This document shows positions 27,330 through 35,931 of a stretch of DNA of 54,250 nt, piece after piece. The position numbers and the translations under genes are program-made. The notes under the pieces were generated by a model that searched no databases, was not told the DNA's origin, and worked only from the letters and a program-made list of their open reading frames with translations. The first letter of the stretch is position 1; each line of letters starts with the position of its first letter. This DNA is from an uncultured Gammaproteobacteria bacterium (GTDB lineage: Bacteria > Pseudomonadota > Gammaproteobacteria > GCA-001735895): NCBI GenBank assembly GCA_913061315.1, contig CAJXUC010000001.1, positions 136,197 to 190,446 on the forward strand, read 5' to 3'.

Positions 27330-29537
27330 TTAACTTGTTGTCCTTGCGTTGCCAACAATAGCCATTTTTTCACGGGCATGATGAAGCTTTTTGTAACTTT
27401 CAATCAGTCGAAGATGCTTGTCTAGGCCTTCTAGTTTCATGCTGGTTTGGGTCAATCCAAAGAACTTTATCTGGCCATTGACTGAGCCAATAACATTGGC
27501 CATTGTTTTTTTACCAAACATCCTATTGAGGTTGGCGATGAAATCTTCTAGTACCATTTCGTCATCAAGGGCAATCTCCAGAACGGTGTGAATCGCTTGA
27601 TAAAATAAACCGCGCTCGACGGTGTTGTCATTAAATTGCAAAAACTCTCCCACCAGTTCATAGGCTTCGTCAAGCTCACTCAAAGCAAGGTTAATAAGAA
27701 TTTTAAGTTCTAAGATTGTCATTTGGCCCCACACTGTATTTTCATCAAATTCGATACCAATCAGAGTTCGAATATCGGTGTAGTTGTCTAACTGGCTTTC
27801 TTCTAGGCGGGTTAATAAATCTGTTAAAGACTCATCATTTAATGAATGTAAGTTTAAAATGTCTTCGCGGTAATGCAGGGCTTTATTGGTGTTGTCCCAA
27901 ATTAAGTCTTCTACTGGATATACTTCTGAATAGTCTGGAACCAGAATACGACAGGCTGTGGCACCTAGGTTGTCAAACACAGCAATATAAGCTTCTTTGC
28001 CGAGAGCTTTTAAAATAGCGAAGAGGTGATCACTCTCTTCCTCACTAGACCCCGAAAACCCCCATTCACAAAAGTCATAATCCTTTTTAGCACTAAAAAA
28101 GCGCCAAGAAATTATGCCAGTTGAATCGATAAAATGCTCTATAAAATTCTCAGGCTCGGTAACGGCTAAACTGTTAAAGGTGGGTCTGGGAACATCATTG
28201 AGACCTTCAAAGCTTCGACCTTGTAACAGTTCGGTTAAGCTTCTTTCAAGCGCAATCTCAAAATTTGGGTGCGCACCAAACGACGCGAAAACACCCCCAG
28301 TTTTAGGATTCATTAGTGTTACGCACATCACTGGGAATTGACCACCTAATGACGCGTCTTTAACCAAAACTGGAAAGCCTTGGGCTTCTAGGGCTTGAAT
28401 ACCCTGTAATATATTAGGGTATTTTTTTAACACTTGCTGTGGCACATCAGGTAATGCTATTTCACCTTCTATAATTTCTCTCTTTACTGCCCGTTCGAAA
28501 ATTTCTGATAGACATTGAACTTGAGCTTCATGCAGATTGTTGCCTGCACTCATACCGTTGCTCAAAAAGAGATTCTCAATTAGATTTGATGGGAAATAGA
28601 CTGTTTCACCATCTGAGCGACGACTATATGGAATAGCACAGATACCGCGTTCATTCATGCCTGAATTAGTATCAATTAAATGAGAACCAAATAATTCGTT
28701 GTCTGGATTATAAATTGTTAGACAGTATTCATCGAGAATACCTTGTGGAAGGGCATCATTGGCTTTCAGGGCGAACCATTTTTCATTTGGATAATGAACG
28801 AACTCTCTATTAGAAATGTCTTGACCAAAATACTGGTCGTTATAAAAGAAATTGCAATTAAGACGCTCTACAAATTCGCCCAATGCGGAGCAAAGCGCAC
28901 TTTCTTTAGTGCTTCCTTTGCCATTAGTAAAACACATGGGTGAGGCTGCATCGCGAATATGCAATGACCACACATTAGGCACAATATTGCGCCACGATGA
29001 GATTTCTATCTTCATGCCAAGTTTGGCCAGAATTGAAGTCATATTCGCAATGGTTTTTTCGAGCGGTAAATCTTTGCCTAAAATAGAAGTGCTGGAGTCA
29101 TTATCTGGCGTCGCCATCAGCATGGCTTGTGAATCTTCATCGAGGTTTGCTATCGATTCAATCGTAAATTCGGGACCTTCCTGAACCACCTTTTTCACGG
29201 TGCAGCGATCAATTGATCGCAAAATACCTTGACGGTCTTTTTCTGAGAGACTTTCTGGAAGTTCCACTTTAATTTGGAAAAGTTGGTTATAACGATTTTC
29301 GGGATCGACAATATTATTTTGTGATAAACGAATATCGTCAGATGGAATGTGACGGGACAAGCAATACAAACGGACAAAGTAGGCAGCGCAAAGAGCCGAT
29401 GATGCAAGAAAATAATCAAACGGACCGGGAGCTGAGCCATCACCCTTATAACGAATAGGTTGATCAGCGATGACGCTAAAATCATCGAACTTCGCTTCTA
29501 GTCTGAGGTTATCGAGGAAATTAACTTTGATTTCCAT
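27330..29537 (-). CDS. ycaO: OsmC-YcaO fusion protein (ribosomal S12 methylthiolation accessory type)
   Basis: 735 residues. The first 130 resemble an OsmC/Ohr domain (YKGDGSAPGPFDYFLASSALCAAYFVRLYC), though only one of the two peroxidatic cysteine positions is evident. From about 165 it matches E. coli-type YcaO (SWRNIVPNVWSLHIRDAASP, FTNGKGSTKESALCSALGEF, VERLNCNFF), the ATP-dependent cyclodehydratase fold that phosphorylates amide backbones. In E. coli YcaO is reported to help RimO beta-methylthiolate ribosomal protein S12. The C-terminal 150 residues are the alpha-helical YcaO tail. No azoline precursor peptide or dehydrogenase is nearby, so a peptide natural product role is not suggested. 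The OsmC-YcaO fusion is known in gammaproteobacteria. Confidence 0.88.
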   Translation of the reverse strand: MEIKVNFLDNLRLEAKFDDFSVIADQPIRYKGDGSAPGPFDYFLASSALCAAYFVRLYCLSRHIPSDDIRLSQNNIVDPENRYNQLFQIKVELPESLSEKDRQGILRSIDRCTVKKVVQEGPEFTIESIANLDEDSQAMLMATPDNDSSTSILGKDLPLEKTIANMTSILAKLGMKIEISSWRNIVPNVWSLHIRDAASPMCFTNGKGSTKESALCSALGEFVERLNCNFFYNDQYFGQDISNREFVHYPNEKWFALKANDALPQGILDEYCLTIYNPDNELFGSHLIDTNSGMNERGICAIPYSRRSDGETVYFPSNLIENLFLSNGMSAGNNLHEAQVQCLSEIFERAVKREIIEGEIALPDVPQQVLKKYPNILQGIQALEAQGFPVLVKDASLGGQFPVMCVTLMNPKTGGVFASFGAHPNFEIALERSLTELLQGRSFEGLNDVPRPTFNSLAVTEPENFIEHFIDSTGIISWRFFSAKKDYDFCEWGFSGSSEEESDHLFAILKALGKEAYIAVFDNLGATACRILVPDYSEVYPVEDLIWDNTNKALHYREDILNLHSLNDESLTDLLTRLEESQLDNYTDIRTLIGIEFDENTVWGQMTILELKILINLALSELDEAYELVGEFLQFNDNTVERGLFYQAIHTVLEIALDDEMVLEDFIANLNRMFGKKTMANVIGSVNGQIKFFGLTQTSMKLEGLDKHLRLIESYKKLHHAREKMAIVGNARTTS

Positions 29538-29793
29538 TGGGTATATTCCGAAGTTGTTGCGTCTGTTTGAGGCAAGAGGTTGCCAACTCTATGGCCTGTG
29601 TAAATGGAAATTGCCAACCCGTTATTTATGAGTGTCGCTACTAAGAGTTTTAGGCGGTCACAATTTAAATGGTTAAATCTTTCGCAATCCTCAGCAATAT
29701 CATTTGGAAAGATCTAACCAATATCTTACTAGGCTAGGCCTGTACTTGAATACAGGACATTAATACACTTAGCCTGGGAACAGTAATTGACCA
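29538..29793. other. Intergenic, no gene seen
   Basis: Short spacer between two minus-strand genes. Contains the near-direct repeat GTTGCCAAC/ATTGCCAAC, but nothing that I can assign. Confidence 0.4.
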
Positions 29794-30060
29794 TTAAAAG
29801 CCTAGATTTCGGCTAATGACTTCTGCTGACGTAATAATGCGTTTTGTTCGATGAAGTTCTGCATGCTTTTCTTCCTCGGTATACCCTGCTGGTTCACCGG
29901 TTCCAGTGCTAACAAACCAAGAATTTTCGGGTTTGCGATCGCCCAGAAATTTCTTTAAAGCTGGTGGTGTAATGCCCAACGCTTTTGCTGCGGCATTGTA
30001 GGTACAACGAGTCTTAACTTCATTCAGGTAATCAACTACTTGAGTAACTTTATCCTGCAC
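29794..30060 (-). CDS. Small helix-turn-helix protein, unrecognised family
   Basis: 88 residues. TYNAAAKALGITPPALKKFLG (residues 18-38, minus the first residue) reads as a helix-turn-helix of the kind in small DNA-binding proteins. The C-terminal half is charged (EEKHAELHRTKRIITSAEVI). No signal peptide. It is a monocistronic gene with long spacers on both sides. Probable small regulator; target unknown. Confidence 0.6.
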   Translation of the reverse strand: MQDKVTQVVDYLNEVKTRCTYNAAAKALGITPPALKKFLGDRKPENSWFVSTGTGEPAGYTEEEKHAELHRTKRIITSAEVISRNLGF

Positions 30061-30609
30061 CTATATTATCCTCATAAAAATTATACGTTACTTAAAAATC
30101 GAACAACTCAAAAAAACAAAGAAGCCCTACACGAGATGTGCAATAGCTTGTGAGTTCTGAAAGTTATCAACGAACACTGGCCATTATAACTCAGAGCAAA
30201 GCCTACACCAACTGACTGTAGCGTAAAATAACGACTTTTATAGGCAATTCGTAAAGATTATTGCCAATTTCTTAGCAATAAACGCTGTTTTATCAATTTT
30301 AATAATTATTCTGATTATTGAATGCAACACTTATTTTACAATCGTTTAACGAAAAGTATTGGCAATAAAAAGAATCTATCTTGATATGGCAGAGTCCACA
30401 TATACAGCCATCATTTCCTATAGAGAATTACACCAGTTTAGATCTGCACCCAGTAAGCACGTAATAGAACAGGTGATTCAGGAACTCACGTATTCATCTC
30501 TATTCCTTATTTCAGGCTAAGAATCTCTTAACTTGGATGCCAAACTGACAAGAAGCAAATTCTTAGCAGTCTGGGTGGGATTGATTCATAACATTAATAC
30601 CGAGCACAA
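30061..30609. other. Intergenic, no convincing gene
   Basis: About 550 bp. A 45-codon ATG frame at 30386-30523 lacks a ribosome site and resembles nothing known. No RNA gene recognised. Confidence 0.4.
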
Positions 30610-31533
30610 TCATTTTTTAACTGTGTAAACCTTAGGTATTTCTTGCATTATATTCTTCTTCATCCATTCGATAAAAAATCGAGCTGCTGGTCGACTGGCT
30701 GCCTCCTGCGACACATAAATTCGGTGGTTGGAACAATCGACTAGTGCTGGACCATTCAGTATTTTCAACCGGCCCGACTCGAGTTCTGGCTGCGCAGTAT
30801 GTATTGAGGCGATAACCGCACCGAGACCCTCAGCGGCTGCAGCTACAGCAAGCAAACCCACATCAAACCCAAGCGATTTAGGTTTCTCGTCATACTCAAC
30901 CTTGGCTGAGTGAAACCAGGCTAGCCAGGTTGCTTGCGAGCCAAATAAATGGATTAGCGGCCAGTTAAGCAGATCATGAGGTTCTGGTGTGCCGAGTGCC
31001 TCAATCAATGTTGGGCTTGCCATTGCGTACCAGGTTTCGTCGGTTAGTAGCATTCCTTCGCTGTTCGTACTATCAGCAAGGTGTTTGATCTCGATTTCAA
31101 TATCGGGTTCGTTTAACATTGATGAATCCGGCCAAACTGTTGCCAATATACGCAGTTTGATAGAAGGGTAAGCATCGCGAAACGCCTGTAATCGAGGTAG
31201 CAGGCATTGATTAATAAAGGTCACACCGGCTTTCACCGTCAATACCGATTGATCATCCCCACCGAACAGATCCTGCGTTCCGGTTTTAAGTCGCTGGAAG
31301 GAATCCTGCACTGCTGGCAGATAAGCTTTACCCATATCGGTTAGCTCGACTCCTCGTGACCGGCGAATAAACAAACGTGTATTCAGGTGCATCTCTAAAT
31401 TTCGAATATGCTGACTGATAGCTGATTGGGTGATGAACAGGTCGTTGGCCGCGTGCGTAAAACTGCCCAGTCGCGCGGTTGCCTCAAAAGCTCGTAGCCA
31501 GCTAAATGGAGGGAGATAGTTTCCTTGTGGCAT
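30610..31533 (-). CDS. LysR-family transcriptional regulator (GcvA type)
   Basis: 307 residues. N-terminal winged HTH: LRAFEATARLGSFTHAANDL, then ITQSAISQHIRNLE and LFIRRSRGVELTDMG. The GcvA-type opening PPFSWLRAFEA and the C-terminal effector domain (about 95-295) are both complete. It is divergent from the decayed IS5 element. Its natural target gene may have been replaced by that insertion. Two further LysR genes (one a remnant) lie within 13 kb. Confidence 0.9.
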   Translation of the reverse strand: MPQGNYLPPFSWLRAFEATARLGSFTHAANDLFITQSAISQHIRNLEMHLNTRLFIRRSRGVELTDMGKAYLPAVQDSFQRLKTGTQDLFGGDDQSVLTVKAGVTFINQCLLPRLQAFRDAYPSIKLRILATVWPDSSMLNEPDIEIEIKHLADSTNSEGMLLTDETWYAMASPTLIEALGTPEPHDLLNWPLIHLFGSQATWLAWFHSAKVEYDEKPKSLGFDVGLLAVAAAAEGLGAVIASIHTAQPELESGRLKILNGPALVDCSNHRIYVSQEAASRPAARFFIEWMKKNIMQEIPKVYTVKK

Positions 31534-31643
31534 AGATTAACCGCGTAAAAGTATTCAGGATTAAAATGATAAGGGATTAGTAAAACTTACACTGAATGTG
31601 TGGTTTTATCAATTTTTAGCGAGAGCTCTTATTTTTGATCAAA

Positions 31644-32467
31644 GGAAGTTCTGGACGAATCGATGAGCCAACTGTCATTTTACGGTGCAGAATATAATCT
31701 GAAAAAACGAAATATCTGCTGAGAAAGGTTTCTTGAGCAGATGGAAGAACTGTTGCATTGGCCGTAACGGAAAAAAGATTAGACGTTATTATCCGAAACT
31801 CGGTAACGGTCGCAAACCCTACTGGTTATCGGTGATGTTGCGCTTATATTGCATGCAACTTTTTTATAACCTGAGTGATCCGGCGATAGAAGAGGCTATG
31901 TATGAAATTAAATCCATGCGTCGATTTGCCGGACTGAGTCTCACAGACCTTTTGCAGGAAGAGGCTACGATTTTGATTTTTTGCCACTTGCTCGAACGCT
32001 ATCGACTCGGTCATAAACTGTTCAAAGAGATCAACGAGTATTTGGATGAGAGTGGATTGATCTTGAAAAAAGGTACGATCATTGATGCTAGCATCATTGC
32101 GGTGCCCGCCTCCACCAAGAAAAAAGCGGGTCAACGAGACCCACAAGTGCACCAGACTAAAGGTAGGCAATGAATAGTATTTTGGCATGAAAATGCACAT
32201 TGATCATCAGACAAACCTTTAGATATCGTAAAGTCAGATATCGGGGGTTAGATATTAATACCAATCGCCTTTATTTGTTATCCGGTTTTAGTAACCTGAT
32301 AAAAATGAACCGATGCTACTGGCTTAGGTTAGCTACGTCCAAAATCTGCGATCGATACCAGTTATGGACAATCACAAGGAAATAAAACGGGCGAACTGGA
32401 CCCAAAATTGCGATGAAATCTATATCAACAGAAAATAACGCCAAACATTAACTTATTCAGGCCTTCC
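31644..32467 (+). mobile_element. IS5-family insertion sequence, internally deleted remnant
   Basis: Imperfect terminal inverted repeats bound the element: GGAAGTTCTGGACGAAT at 31644-31660 and, read on the minus strand, GGAAGGCCTGAATAAGT at 32451-32467 (about 12 of 17 match). The right flank CTAG fits the YTAR target of IS5 elements, while the left flank CAAA does not match. Length is 824 bp against roughly 1.2 kb for intact relatives, because the transposase gene has lost its middle. Confidence 0.7.
31663..32340 (+). pseudogene. IS5-family transposase, frameshifted and with internal deletion
   Basis: The start MSQLSFYGAEYNLKKR is at 31663. A frameshift near 31705-31740 leads into the longest open segment (31733-32173: YYPKLGNGRKPYW, LYCMQLFYNLSDPAIEEAMY, then KKGTIIDASIIAVPASTKKK with the first catalytic Asp, and DPQVHQTK). 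Near 32160 a second frameshift and a TAG where a Trp codon is expected precede YFGMKMHIDHQ. The sequence then jumps directly to the C-terminal RYRKVRYRGLDINTNRLYLL. The segment between, holding the second catalytic Asp, is missing, so the enzyme is dead. Confidence 0.85.
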
Positions 32468-32757
32468 CTAGTTAATAAAGGGTCTGGATGTTGATTATGA
32501 ATAGTATCTGTCGACTAAATTCAGGTCACGAGGGGAATCTATTTAATTGGCTATTGAGACGTAATTTGTGTAATGGCAAACAGGTCGAACGGTCGTCGAT
32601 AAACTCCAAGAGACGATTGAAATTTCTCGACGAGTGCGAAATACAGATCATTATCGACTTACAAGGTGCTTGCTGTTTGGGGTGTATACGCGATAGAAAA
32701 GTTTTAGAATCTAAGTACCGGGGAAAAAACCAGTGGCCCAAAGGTAACGAGTGTGTA
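32468..32757. other. Spacer after the IS remnant, no supported gene
   Basis: An ATG frame at 32488-32769 encodes 93 residues of no recognisable family and overlaps the end of the LysR remnant. I see no ribosome site and treat it as chance. Confidence 0.35.
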
Positions 32758-33072
32758 TTACCAATTTGATAAGGAGTCTTCAGCAGGCAGCGGATGTTGC
32801 CGTTTGACGTTAACGAAAGTCACTTTTCCGAAACCGCCGGGCGGCTGATGTATCGGCAAAGACATTCCGCGATGTGATAGGTGAGTGCTGATCAGTGACA
32901 AGCTGCGGTAATGGCGGTGGAATTGGGTTGCGACGAGGGTATCCTTGAGCTGGTGCATTTGCTGACTTAACACGGCCTGCGAGATATTGAACTCTTTCGC
33001 GGCCAGCGTAAAATTCTGGTGGCAGGCAGTTACCTCGAAAGTGCGCAACTGGTTGAGACGGGGTCTTTTCAA
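32758..33072 (-). pseudogene. LysR-family regulator remnant with internal deletion
   Basis: The first 60 residues are a normal LysR DNA-binding domain (LNQLRTFEVTACHQNFTLAA, then ISQAVLSQQMHQL and FHRHYRSLSLIST). The frame then continues into about 40 residues (SLPIHQPPGGFGKVTFVNV and on to SLSNW, stop) that resemble the extreme C-terminus of GcvA-like LysR proteins. The whole co-inducer domain, about 190 residues, is absent. It is divergent from the mttB-like gene, the usual place of a cognate regulator. The C-terminal assignment is tentative. Confidence 0.6.
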
Positions 33073-33178
33073 GATATTAAGATATAAGTTTTACTAATAG
33101 ATGATGATGGTTAATATCGTTTGACCCAAAAACAAGGGCTTCGTAAAGTTGCGCAATAATTAACGGAGCCATCTCAAC

Positions 33179-34696
33179 ATGCATTATTTCAAGTACCTCG
33201 ATGATATCGAAATCGAACACGTGCACCAAGCCTCGCTCGAAATTCTCGACCAGACCGGCTTGCTAGTGCGCAACGAAAAGGCTCGTAAACGTTTTGCTAA
33301 ACACGGCTGCCGAGTCGACCATGAGAGTCAGATCGTAACCTTCCCGCCGGCGGTTATCGAGGAGTTCCGCGCGATGCTACCGCCAACGTTTACGTTTCGC
33401 GGCCGCGACCCGAACCTAGATGTCACAATTCCACGCAAGCTGCCAGTGATCGCGACTACGGGCTCGGCGCCGGATATGGTCGACCCGGTCACCGGTATCA
33501 CACGGCGTGCGTGCTCTGACGATATCGCGCGCATTGCCCACTTGGTTAACCAGCTGCCTGGCTACGACCTGTTTTCGGTTTCGACGCTGGCCGCCGACGC
33601 GCCGAAAGACCAGTTTAGCCTGTCGCGTTTTTACCCGGCGCTGAAGAACTGCGTCAAACCCATTCGCACAAATGTCTATGACCGGCGCGAGTTGGAGCAA
33701 GTGCTCAAACTTGGAGAATTGATCGCCGGCTCGAAAAAAGCATACCAGGAACGGCCCTTCATCAACTTCGGTTATTGCCCAATCGTATCGCCCCTAACGA
33801 TGGATTTCGACAGCACCGAAATGCTGATGATCTGCGCCGAAAACGACATCACGGCCTACGGCACGGTGTGCCCGATGGGCGGCCTGTCGACGCCGCTGTC
33901 GCTGACCGGCATGTTGACGATGATGAATGCCGAATGGCTGGCCGCGGCGGTGTTGGCGCAAATGTCGAAACCGGGCACTGCGCAGATTTATAATTTCCTG
34001 CCGGTGTTCGCCGACATGCGCGACGGTGCCTATGCCGCCGGCGCAATCGAGGTCGGCATGATGACCTCGGCCGCATGCCAGATGGCCAGGTTTTACAACG
34101 TACCCTCCGGCGGTTACCTCGGTTTGACTAATTCGAAAATCAACGATGCACAGGCCGGCTTCGAAAAAGGCATGTCGCCGCTGTTGGCTGCGTTATCCGG
34201 GGTCGACTTCATCGTCATGGGCGGGCAGCTCGACGCGCTGATGTCCTTCGATTTCGCCCAGGTCGTGATCGACAGTGAAATCGCACAGATGATCAAGCGT
34301 GCGTGCGGGGGGTTCGGTTTTTCCGACGAAAGTATGTCGCTTCAGGAAATCAAGGATACTGGCCCTGCCGGTATGTTCGCAGGCAATCCGACCACTCTCG
34401 AACGCATGCATACGGGGACCTTCATGCCCGAGATTGCCGACCGGAAGATGCGCGAACAGTGGGAGCTAGATGGCGCCTTGCACATCCATCAGCGCGCGCT
34501 CGACTACGCACGCACGGTCCTAGCCGAGTCCAACCCGGCAGTGCTCGAAGCAGCGGTCGACGATCGCGTGCGCGCCGGCTTCGACGGGCTGGTCGCTGGC
34601 GACTCGATACTTCCCGACGGCTGGCAGGCCTTCGACGTCAGGGCAAAACCCACGCGCCAACGTCGGCCCAGTCACCGCAGAAGAAGGCAAACTTAA
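33179..34696 (+). CDS. mttB: Trimethylamine methyltransferase (MttB) superfamily protein, non-pyrrolysine type
   Basis: 505 residues with no internal TAG, so it is a non-pyrrolysine MttB homologue. Members of this group demethylate quaternary amines such as glycine betaine, proline betaine or carnitine, passing the methyl to a corrinoid protein. Recognisable segments are HQASLEILDQTGLLV near the start, FTFRGRDPNLDVTI, TGSAPDMVDPVTG, CPMGGLSTPLSLTGMLTMMNAE and a basic C-terminal tail. Base composition is very unlike its neighbours: positions 33841-33900 have 41 G/C in 60. No corrinoid protein, methylcorrinoid:tetrahydrofolate methyltransferase or transporter is adjacent, so it is an orphan here. 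After the stop the same frame stays open for 44 codons, perhaps the remnant of a former downstream gene. Confidence 0.88.
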   Translation: MHYFKYLDDIEIEHVHQASLEILDQTGLLVRNEKARKRFAKHGCRVDHESQIVTFPPAVIEEFRAMLPPTFTFRGRDPNLDVTIPRKLPVIATTGSAPDMVDPVTGITRRACSDDIARIAHLVNQLPGYDLFSVSTLAADAPKDQFSLSRFYPALKNCVKPIRTNVYDRRELEQVLKLGELIAGSKKAYQERPFINFGYCPIVSPLTMDFDSTEMLMICAENDITAYGTVCPMGGLSTPLSLTGMLTMMNAEWLAAAVLAQMSKPGTAQIYNFLPVFADMRDGAYAAGAIEVGMMTSAACQMARFYNVPSGGYLGLTNSKINDAQAGFEKGMSPLLAALSGVDFIVMGGQLDALMSFDFAQVVIDSEIAQMIKRACGGFGFSDESMSLQEIKDTGPAGMFAGNPTTLERMHTGTFMPEIADRKMREQWELDGALHIHQRALDYARTVLAESNPAVLEAAVDDRVRAGFDGLVAGDSILPDGWQAFDVRAKPTRQRRPSHRRRRQT

Positions 34697-34955
34697 AGGA
34701 GTTCTTCTCCACCCCAAGTGCAGCAGCTAAGTGATGTAGATTTCCAGCTAGGCGACGGTCAGACGTATCAGAATGACAGTGGTGCTTTGATTGTGAGAGC
34801 GCCGCAGGCGAAAATGGTGGCCACGTCCTGATTTAAACAGGTGAGGTTCTCCCTGTAAAACAGGCGGTTAAATTACTTGTGTGTTTTCCTCGTTTTTTAC
34901 CGGCGTCATATAATTTTAAAAAACATACCTACGTTTACGATTGTAAAATATCTCT

Positions 34956-35354
34956 GTGAATTTAAGAGATAGTTCCTACATAGCTGCTGGAGAAATGAAT
35001 GGTATTGAGCAACTCGTCACCTGTTTCTACACTGTTATGAGCGAGTTACCAGAAGCTGCTAAAATTCGGGATATGCATCCATCGGACTTAACAACTTCAA
35101 TCGATAAGCTGTCTTGCTTTTTATCTGGCTGGCTCGGTGGCCCCAGGCTTTATGCCGAGAAATACGGTGCTTTTGGCATGCCACAGGTTCATAAACATCT
35201 TAATGTCACTGAGTTAGAACGTGATGCGTGGTTATTGTGCATGTTCCATGCGCTTGAGCAACAGCTCTCTTATACCGAACCTTTTAAAAAGTATATGCTT
35301 CGTCAGTTAGCCATTCCAGCGGAACGTATTCGCCTAGTCTGTTCAGGCAGCTAA
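34956..35354 (+). CDS. Group II truncated haemoglobin
   Basis: 132 residues from a GTG start; an internal ATG at 34995 would remove the first helix region. The fold signature of TrHb2 is clear: FYTVM with the B10 tyrosine, IRDMHPSDL, LSCFLSGWLGGPRLYAEKYG, the histidine-bearing VHKHLNV segment (proximal haem ligand region) and RDAWLLCM with the G8 tryptophan. Binds O2 or NO at a haem iron; in bacteria usually linked to oxidative or nitrosative stress. Normal composition returns here after the GC-rich mttB. Confidence 0.9.
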   Translation: MNLRDSSYIAAGEMNGIEQLVTCFYTVMSELPEAAKIRDMHPSDLTTSIDKLSCFLSGWLGGPRLYAEKYGAFGMPQVHKHLNVTELERDAWLLCMFHALEQQLSYTEPFKKYMLRQLAIPAERIRLVCSGS

Positions 35355-35749
35355 TAGTTAAAAAGGGGCCTGTACTGCCGAAGGCCAGAAAACTGTTTGA
35401 TAAAGAAAATTCCAACAGAATGTTAAGTATTGATGAGTTGCACAGACTCTGAGCGAGGCCAAAATGCAACATGAAAACTATATTTTATGATAGGTTAAAC
35501 TGACTTAAGTTTAAATAATCTAAAAGCGACTGTTTTTGATCAATAAACAAGCTATAGGTACTGTTTGTTTTGAGCACCATTGCTTAGCTAGTTGTAAAAT
35601 CAACAAAACTGCTAGCCAAATAGAGACTTAATGGGGGCAATTAAACCTCAACGAGTTCAATTAGCATGAGTTTTGAGTTAAATTATCAGTTTCAGCTTGT
35701 CTCCTTAGCCTCTCACCAACATAATTGATATTTTGATGAAGCCTTAACC
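35355..35749. other. Intergenic, promoter region of the lptM-lysA block
   Basis: AT-rich spacer without a gene. No terminator for the globin gene is obvious. It presumably carries the promoter of lptM. Confidence 0.4.
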
Positions 35750-35881
35750 ATGAAACTCAAACCTATCGTATTATTGTTTAGTCTAGCGTTACTCATGGGG
35801 CTCTCTGGCTGTGGTAATAAGGGTTCATTGACCCTGCCAGATGATGAAAAGAAAACGGAACGTCAAAGCACTGATTATTAG
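35750..35881 (+). CDS. lptM: LptM (YifL) small lipoprotein
   Basis: 43 residues: MKLKPIVLLFSLALLMGLSGC, a full lipoprotein signal with lipobox LSGC, then GNKGSLTLPDDEKK and a polar tail. In E. coli LptM assists maturation of the LptD/E lipopolysaccharide translocon at the outer membrane; the conserved region just after the lipidated Cys (CGxKGpLxLP) is visible here. The position directly upstream of lysA-dapF-DUF484-xerC is the conserved gammaproteobacterial arrangement and strongly supports the call. Confidence 0.9.
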   Translation: MKLKPIVLLFSLALLMGLSGCGNKGSLTLPDDEKKTERQSTDY

Positions 35882-35931
35882 TAAGAAAGGGACTTAAAAA
35901 TATTACTTGGCATCACTGAAGAGAAACTATT

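Noticed and set aside
30386..30523. 45-codon ATG frame in the spacer before the LysR gene
   Set aside because: No ribosome site, no recognisable family, and length expected by chance in a spacer of this size.
32488..32769. 93-codon frame between the IS remnant and the LysR remnant
   Set aside because: Unrecognisable, overlaps the LysR remnant end, and has no ribosome site.
33179..34696. Pyrrolysine-type MttB
   Set aside because: The gene has no internal TAG; it is a non-pyrrolysine homologue.
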